A model generated the notes under the pieces. The model was not told where the DNA came from and searched no databases. It saw only the letters and a list, made by a program, of their open reading frames with translations. Below are positions 6,603 to 10,990 of a stretch of 10,990 nucleotides of DNA, piece by piece (the stretch's first letter is position 1; the number at the start of each line of letters is the position of its first letter). The stretch comes from Microcoleaceae cyanobacterium UBA11344. Its GTDB lineage: Bacteria; Cyanobacteriota; Cyanobacteriia; Cyanobacteriales; Microcoleaceae. Position numbers and translations under genes: made by a program. The stretch spans positions 1 through 10,990 of the forward strand of contig DMYK01000308.1 in the NCBI GenBank assembly GCA_003483675.1, given 5' to 3'.

Positions 6603-6665
6603 CAATTTTACTCGTTTACTCGTTTTTAGGCTCAACCTGGAAACGAGTAAACGAGGGTAAAATTG
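6603..6665 (+). terminator. Long hairpin after the S1 homologue
   Basis: CTCGTTTACTCGTTT (6611-6625) pairs perfectly with 6641-6655 around a 15-base loop. The stem extends outward with CAATTTTA (6603-6610) against TAAAATTG (6658-6665) across a two-base bulge, giving about 23 paired bases. It starts seven bases after the S1 stop. The T-rich outer arm precedes rather than follows the stem, so it may act as a terminator or as a 3'-end stabiliser. The internal ACTCGTTT doubling suggests it is also a repeat-derived palindrome. Confidence 0.7.
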
Positions 6666-6826
6666 GGGAAATGTGCGATCGGGCTTCAGATCTCTATCCA
6701 GAAATGCACTTCCCGATTTGTACCGCTTAACAGCCGATGGCCAGCAAATTTTAAACAGATTTCTCCTTGTTTCTGATTAGCCAAAATATTCAGTCTTATA
6801 AAAATTTAAAATAGAAAGGACAAGTA
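6666..6826. other. Spacer before the hicAB locus
   Basis: About 160 bases with no supported gene. AAAGGA (6815-6820) lies six bases before the degraded hicA start at 6827 and looks like its old ribosome site. An AT-rich stretch with TATAAA (6797-6802) could be a -10 region for hicAB, but no -35 is clear. Confidence 0.35.
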
Positions 6827-7018
6827 ATTAAAATTCGTGAGGTACTCAAGCGATTAGAAGCGGATGGATGATATGAAGCAAGAATGCGAGGGAGTCATCA
6901 AGTCCTGAAGCACCCTCAAAAATCCGGTATTTTAGTTGTACCGGGTAGTTTTTCGGATGAAGTCGCCATTGGAACTCTCAAAACTATTTGGAAACAAGCA
7001 CAACTGGAGGAAGAATAA
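6827..7018 (+). pseudogene. hicA: hicA toxin gene, broken by a nonsense codon and lost start
   Basis: Reading from 6827 the frame gives IKIREVLKRLEADG-stop-YEARMRGSHQVLKHPQKSG, then ILVVPGSFSDEVAIGTLKTIWKQAQLEEE. This is a full-length HicA (YcfA-like) mRNA interferase with a double-stranded RNA-binding-like fold and the conserved His in GSHQ. Two lesions are seen. The codon after DG is TGA (6869-6871) where family members have Trp, and the expected first codon is ATT (6827-6829) instead of ATG although a purine-rich ribosome site is well placed. A restart at the ATG 6884 would drop the first strand and most of helix 1. The TAA (7016-7018) overlaps the ATG of hicB by one base, so coupling is intact. 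HicA normally cleaves mRNA; this copy is predicted inactive. Confidence 0.8.
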
Positions 7019-7233
7019 TGAAAGAATATATTGTAATTTTTGAATGGGCTGGTACTAACTATTCAGCTTATGTTCCTGATTTGCCTGGTTGTATTTCTAC
7101 AGGTAAGACACTTGAAGAAACAGAAAACAATATTAAAGAAGCAATTGAGCTTTATATTGACACCCTCCGAGAGGATAGTCAACTCATCCCAGAACCATCA
7201 CTTAAGGCTAAGGCAATTTCTGTTGCAGCTTAA
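7018..7233 (+). CDS. hicB: HicB-family antitoxin (short form)
   Basis: 71-residue HicB antitoxin. The N-terminal part (MKEYIVIFEWAGTNYSAYVPDLPGCISTGKTLEE) is the partial RNase H-like fold of the family, with the diagnostic PDLPGCISTG motif, followed by helix ENNIKEAIELYIDTLRE. No C-terminal DNA-binding domain is present, so it belongs to the short type that neutralises HicA by direct binding. The ATG at 7018 is supported by GGAGG (7006-7010) seven bases before it and by the one-base overlap with the hicA stop; an in-frame TTG at 6988 is an implausible earlier start. It is intact while its toxin partner is broken, leaving an orphan antitoxin. Confidence 0.9.
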   Translation: MKEYIVIFEWAGTNYSAYVPDLPGCISTGKTLEETENNIKEAIELYIDTLREDSQLIPEPSLKAKAISVAA

Positions 7234-7323
7234 TTAGCATAAATTTAGCAATTGGTTGTTGCGCCTGGGGCAGGAAATCCAACAGGAAAGTTTGTAGCAG
7301 GACTTTTTTAAGTTGATCGAAGA

Positions 7324-7339
7324 AAGGACTGAAGTCCTT
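7324..7339. repeat. AAGGACTgaAGTCCTT palindrome
   Basis: A perfect seven-base inverted pair around a two-base centre. I recall AGGACTGAAGTCCT-type palindromes as dispersed repeats in cyanobacterial gaps. It lies between the convergent hicB and nblS genes together with the longer palindrome at 7381-7426. Confidence 0.6.
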
Positions 7340-7380
7340 ACCGTTTCCGGTTCCATCGGAATAGATCGGATCATGTCAGC

Positions 7381-7426
7381 GCGAGCGTCCTTTGTCGCTA
7401 CCAAAATCGCGAGCGAGGACGCTCGC
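7381..7426. repeat. GCGAGCGTCC palindromic repeat downstream of nblS
   Basis: GCGAGCGTCC (7381-7390) pairs perfectly with GGACGCTCGC (7417-7426). Inside, TCGCT (7395-7399) pairs with AGCGA (7412-7416), extending the hairpin after a small bulge. An ACCGGATTTGATAT sequence identical to the outer arm of the element at 3470-3595 follows at 7446-7459 and abuts the nblS stop codon. The hairpin may act as a bidirectional terminator between converging hicB and nblS. Confidence 0.7.
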
Positions 7427-7458
7427 ACTACATAATTCCTATGCCACCGGATTTGATA

Positions 7459-9624
7459 TTACATAACATAACTCGAAATTGTTTCACTCTCAACCTTTGC
7501 TTCCACCGGCCAAGGATTGTCCATTTCTAATGTTTTTTTAGGCTGATAAACTGCCAAATCAAACCAGAAAGTCGTACCAACATTAACCTCACTAACTAAA
7601 TTAATTTTAGTGTGGTGTTTATCAATAATGTTTCTGACAATAGAAAGACCTAAACCCGTTCCTTCTAAAGTATGAACTCGGTTTTCTACCCGGAAAAAAC
7701 GCTCGAAAATTGCCTGTTGGTCTTCGGGATCTATGCCAATCCCAGTATCAGAAATTTCGATCCGCACCAGAGGCGAATGTTGAGCAGCAGGTGACTGGTT
7801 ATATTTCCTGGAACCAGAGTCTTTGTGCCGCATTGTCTCCTCGTCTAGCACGTAAGCTCGAATAGATATCTGACCCCCGGATTCAGTAAATTTCAAGGCA
7901 TTTCCGACCAAATTTGCCAACACTTGCAGCAACAAATCATAATGGCCTAAAACCGGTGGCAAGTCCGGGTCAACCTCTTGATTCAGTTCAATCCCTTTAT
8001 CCTTAGCATTCAATTTATAAGTTCGCAGGGTTTGTTCCACAGCTTGATGGAGGTCAACAGCATCCAAGTGATAAATTCGGCAGGATTCCAGCCGTGACAA
8101 ATCTAACACATCGTTAACTAAACGGGTGAGTCGATCGGTTTCTCGATTAGCAATTTCCAGGAATTCCCTGCGCTCGCTTTCTTGAAGGTCTTCTCCGTAT
8201 TCGTAGAGAGTTTCAATAAAAGATTTGATATTAAACAAAGGCGTTCTCAATTCGTGAGAAATATTGCTGATAAAATTGCTTTTAGCTTCATTTAGTTCCA
8301 CTTCGCGAGTGATGTCCTGCACAGTCATCGCAATGCCTTTAAGACTCTCGCGGTATTGCCCGGAACCTTGATGTTTTGAGGTTTGTTCATAGAAAGTGCA
8401 TTCCACAACCTCCGGCCGTTCGGAGTCGTTACAGGTATTTTCCTCGTCGCGGATGCAGCTTTTGCACAGCGATTCTGCTCCGGGCGCTTTATGGAGAATT
8501 ACAGTAGTTAAAACAATCCGAATTGTGCGGTTTACAGGTTCCCTCATGGAGATCCGAAATTCGCCGCCTTCCCGATCGCCCGCCGCTATTTCCTGCAATG
8601 GTCTGGTCAAATCCTGCTGCACTTCCGGGGGCAAAATGTGCAGGAGATTAACTCCGATCGCATTTTTGCCTTCCCATCCAAAAATCCGCCTCCCCGTCGG
8701 ATTAACTAAAATCACCTGCAAATTTGCGTCTAATAAAAGCGCCCCATCAGCAATAGTTGAAACCAAAGTTTCTAACTTAGCTTTTTCCGCTGTCAGCTCT
8801 TCAATATTTTGTTCTTCATAACTTTCGAGTTTCTGGGCCATCTCATTAAAACTACCAATCAACTCACCCAATTCTCCCCCCAAAGGCAAGTCAACTCGCT
8901 GCTTAAAATTCCCACTCGCAATGTTTTTTACCCCAAAAACTAATTGTTTAATCGGTTGAGTAATTGTCAGGGCATTAAATACAGCCCCCAAAATTACCAT
9001 CACCCAAATGGTGACAAATACGGCTAAAGTGACATCTCTAGTCAAATTTGAAGAGATGACAGCGGCGGGATTTGGGTTAATGCCGATCGCCAAAACTCCC
9101 AAATATTTGTCTTCATGAATTAAGGGAACAAATACATCAGTGACTTCTCCGTCAGGAGTCAAGTGCTGCCGCACCAAAGGCAAAGAAGTTAAATTTCTCG
9201 CCTCAATATCGGCGAGAAAATTATCAGGAAGTTTAATCTGGCGGCGCAGAGTCAGGGAAGTTTGCACCTCCGATTCCGAAAAAGGTATCCCCAGGAAAAT
9301 ATCCCCCGCTTCGTCGGCGTAGAGCATATAGCGGACGCTAGAGGTGCTGCTATAAAATTGACGGGAAAAACGGGCAACTTCTGAGCGATCGTTTTTAGCA
9401 ATCAACGGAGCCACATTTGCCGCCAATAGCAGGCCGAGGTCGCTGCCGTAGCGGGTATCGTTGAGTCGCGCGTCTTGCTGGATAGTATTCACAGCCCAGA
9501 ATGTCAGACCGCTCATAATTAACGAAACTACGAGGGTAGCACCGGCCATCAGGCGAGTCTGGAGGGTAAACTCCGACCACCATCTGGCAATGATTTCTCC
9601 GATTTTGTTTAGTATGGCCAACAT
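7459..9624 (-). CDS. nblS: NblS/Hik33 (DspA) sensor histidine kinase
   Basis: 721-residue membrane sensor kinase. Order: first membrane segment (about 26-46), extracytoplasmic sensor region (about 50-196), second membrane segment (about 198-220), HAMP (about 221-273), a PAS domain (about 285-440), the dimerisation/phosphoacceptor domain with SHELRTP (His457), and the ATPase domain with NLVGNALKFT (Asn575), DTGIGI (626-631) and GTGLGLSIV (655-663). All catalytic boxes are intact. The N-terminus (WWSEFTLQTRLM, DTRYGSDLGLLLAANVAPLI) is characteristic. NblS/Hik33 controls responses to high light, nutrient, cold and osmotic stress, including phycobilisome breakdown through nblA, with RpaB as known partner. 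It is longer than the roughly 660 residues I recall for Synechocystis and Synechococcus. The extra length sits in a four-cysteine insert in PAS (about 380-425; C387, C390, C398, C409) and a polar insert before DTG (about 592-618). No clear ribosome site precedes the ATG at 9624. Confidence 0.95.
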   Translation of the reverse strand: MLAILNKIGEIIARWWSEFTLQTRLMAGATLVVSLIMSGLTFWAVNTIQQDARLNDTRYGSDLGLLLAANVAPLIAKNDRSEVARFSRQFYSSTSSVRYMLYADEAGDIFLGIPFSESEVQTSLTLRRQIKLPDNFLADIEARNLTSLPLVRQHLTPDGEVTDVFVPLIHEDKYLGVLAIGINPNPAAVISSNLTRDVTLAVFVTIWVMVILGAVFNALTITQPIKQLVFGVKNIASGNFKQRVDLPLGGELGELIGSFNEMAQKLESYEEQNIEELTAEKAKLETLVSTIADGALLLDANLQVILVNPTGRRIFGWEGKNAIGVNLLHILPPEVQQDLTRPLQEIAAGDREGGEFRISMREPVNRTIRIVLTTVILHKAPGAESLCKSCIRDEENTCNDSERPEVVECTFYEQTSKHQGSGQYRESLKGIAMTVQDITREVELNEAKSNFISNISHELRTPLFNIKSFIETLYEYGEDLQESERREFLEIANRETDRLTRLVNDVLDLSRLESCRIYHLDAVDLHQAVEQTLRTYKLNAKDKGIELNQEVDPDLPPVLGHYDLLLQVLANLVGNALKFTESGGQISIRAYVLDEETMRHKDSGSRKYNQSPAAQHSPLVRIEISDTGIGIDPEDQQAIFERFFRVENRVHTLEGTGLGLSIVRNIIDKHHTKINLVSEVNVGTTFWFDLAVYQPKKTLEMDNPWPVEAKVESETISSYVM

Positions 9625-9787
9625 TTCACCAGTTAAAATTTAAAAGCAGAATTAATTAAAGAGGCTTTTCCTCAGATTTTGTACAGTGAATGAGTGCACT
9701 GCCGCCACCGCAAAGATGCCAGATTTATTGTGACACTTCTACTTTAAGATTGCTTTGCTTTTGGATGGCGGGCGCGGATAGTAATTC
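9625..9787 (-). other. purD-nblS spacer, likely nblS leader
   Basis: 163 bases between two genes on the same strand. I see no confident -10/-35 pair, no NtcA box and no tandem TTACA elements of the HLR1 type bound by RpaB. It contains the self-complementary octamer AGTGCACT. No strong hairpin follows purD, so read-through into nblS is possible. Confidence 0.4.
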
Positions 9788-10990
9788 CTAATTTTTGTCT
9801 GCCAAAGCTCGGCGGCCGATGTCGCGGCGACAGTAGACCCCTTCAAACTCAATACAATCAACTGCTGCATAAGCTTTAGAGATAGCTTGCTCCAAAGTTG
9901 CTCCCGCAGCGGTGACGCCCAAAATCCGGCCGCCGTCGCTCACTAACTGCTGCTGCTTCAACTGGGTGCCGGCATGAAAGACTTGCGCTCCTTTGGCTTC
10001 GGCTTCCTCGATGCCTGTAATAGTTTTGCCTTTTTGGTAATTTCCAGGATAACCCCCAGAGGCCAAAACTACGCAAACTCCGGCCCCGGACTTCCAGCGA
10101 ATTTCCGAAAAATCTCCTAAACGCTGCTTACAGCAGGCTAGCAGTAAATCTTCCAGGGGGGTTTCCAGCAGGGACAAAACAGCCTGGGTTTCGGGATCTC
10201 CGAAGCGGCAGTTGAATTCTAAGACTTTGGGTTCTCCTTTGGCTGTAATCATTAAACCTGCGTAGAGTACGCCCCGGTAGTCGATTTGGCGTTTTTGCAG
10301 TGCCGCTAGGGTGGGTTCCAGAATTTCTGTTTGAATCCTTTCCATGAGTTCTGGGGTGACAATGGGTGCTGGTGCGTAGGCTCCCATGCCACCCGTGTTG
10401 GCTCCTTTGTCGCCTTCGCCGATGGCTTTGTGGTCTTGGGCTGGCAGCAGGGGTTCTACTGTAATGCCGTCGGTGAGGGCGAGAATCGAGACTTCTTGAC
10501 CTGTTACATATTCTTCGACTACGACTCGGATGTTGTCGGTGCCGAATTCGCCACGAAAAATGGTGTTGATGGCGGTGTGAGCCATTTTGACGGTGGTGGC
10601 AACGGTGACTCCTTTGCCTGATGCGAGTCCGTCTGCTTTGATGACTATGGGGATTCCTTGTTCAACAACGTATGCTTTGGCTGCTTCTGCGTTGGTAAAT
10701 ACGGCTGCTTTGGGCGTTGGGATGCCTGCTTCGAGCATCAATTCTTTGGCCCAGGATTTGCTTGACTCAATTTGGGCTCCGGCTTTGGTGGGGCCGAAAA
10801 TCATCAGTTTTTTCTTTTGGAAATAGTCAACGATGCCTAGTGATAGGGGCAATTCGGGGCCGACGATGACAAGTCCGATGTTGTTGACCATCACAAAGCG
10901 TTCCATGCCTTCGAAGTCGTCGATGTTGAGCGACAAATTTTGACAGCCTTTGGTGGTAGCTGTGCCGCCGTTCCCCGGCACGCAGAAGAC
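9788..10990 (-). CDS. purD: Phosphoribosylamine-glycine ligase (GAR synthetase), 5' end outside window
   Basis: PurD joins glycine to 5-phosphoribosylamine with ATP to make glycinamide ribonucleotide, an early step of purine synthesis in the cytoplasm. About 400 residues are visible. The frame is open to the right edge, reading VFCVPGNGGT inward, so the usual start about 30 residues earlier is missing; the GTG at 10981 is an internal Val. Visible landmarks are VGPELPLSLGIVDYF in the N-domain, the ATP-grasp segments IKADGLASGKGV and EEYVTGQEVSIL, the substrate loop HKAIGEGDKGANTGGMGAYAP, and the family signature RFGDPETQ with metal-binding EFN just before it. The C-terminal domain (VCVVLASGGYPGNYQKG, GGRILGVTAAG) is complete, ending in TAG at 9788. 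No frameshift or missing catalytic residue is seen. nblS follows 163 bases downstream on the same strand. Confidence 0.96.
   Translation of the reverse strand, partial: VFCVPGNGGTATTKGCQNLSLNIDDFEGMERFVMVNNIGLVIVGPELPLSLGIVDYFQKKKLMIFGPTKAGAQIESSKSWAKELMLEAGIPTPKAAVFTNAEAAKAYVVEQGIPIVIKADGLASGKGVTVATTVKMAHTAINTIFRGEFGTDNIRVVVEEYVTGQEVSILALTDGITVEPLLPAQDHKAIGEGDKGANTGGMGAYAPAPIVTPELMERIQTEILEPTLAALQKRQIDYRGVLYAGLMITAKGEPKVLEFNCRFGDPETQAVLSLLETPLEDLLLACCKQRLGDFSEIRWKSGAGVCVVLASGGYPGNYQKGKTITGIEEAEAKGAQVFHAGTQLKQQQLVSDGGRILGVTAAGATLEQAISKAYAAVDCIEFEGVYCRRDIGRRALADKN

Noticed and set aside
8396..8821. 141-codon + strand frame inside nblS
   Set aside because: It is antisense to the PAS/HAMP coding region of a clearly intact nblS, and its translation has no recognisable motif.
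9625..9787. RpaB-type HLR1 or NtcA site upstream of nblS
   Set aside because: I looked for paired TTACA-like elements and for GTA-N8-TAC on both strands and found no convincing match.

Overview
The window comes from a cyanobacterium, most likely a filamentous one of the Oscillatoria/Microcoleus type. The evidence is an NblS/Hik33 (DspA) histidine kinase, a short three-repeat ribosomal protein S1 homologue, cyanobacterial-style Ser/Thr kinases with membrane tails, one exact HIP1 octamer (GCGATCGC, 4880-4887) with many partial ones, and intergenic gaps packed with short tandem and palindromic repeats. The genus is inference; no rRNA or tRNA gene is visible.

Layout. 1-528 (+) is the C-terminal end of a UvrD/Rep-type helicase, cut by the window edge. 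529-887 is a convergent gap. 888-3440 (-) holds two paralogous membrane-anchored Ser/Thr protein kinases in tandem, probably one operon. 3441-4693 is a long gene-poor stretch containing a nested palindromic element, the decayed C-terminus of an Mrr-like restriction/methyltransferase protein (-), and an inverted-repeat (MITE-like) element that bounds the relic. 4694-5440 (+) is a dienelactone hydrolase-family enzyme with an intact triad. 5441-5695 is a repeat-filled gap whose last 35 bases are a heptamer array abutting the next ATG. 5696-6595 (+) is the S1 homologue, followed by a strong hairpin. 6827-7233 (+) is a hicA-hicB toxin-antitoxin pair in which hicA is broken and hicB intact. 7234-7458 is a convergent gap full of palindromes. 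7459-9624 (-) is nblS, and 9788-10990 (-) is purD, cut at its 5' end.

How the parts relate. purD and nblS share a strand 163 bases apart, an adjacency I recall from other cyanobacteria but cannot check here. The two kinases and NblS are all signalling proteins but are not otherwise linked. The remaining genes are housekeeping or orphan genes separated by repeats. I see no convincing new multi-gene system. The most notable points are a four-cysteine insert in the PAS region of NblS, a palindromic repeat family with shared ends and different stems, the S1 gene started directly by a repeat array, an orphaned HicB antitoxin, and a restriction-type relic next to a repeat element.
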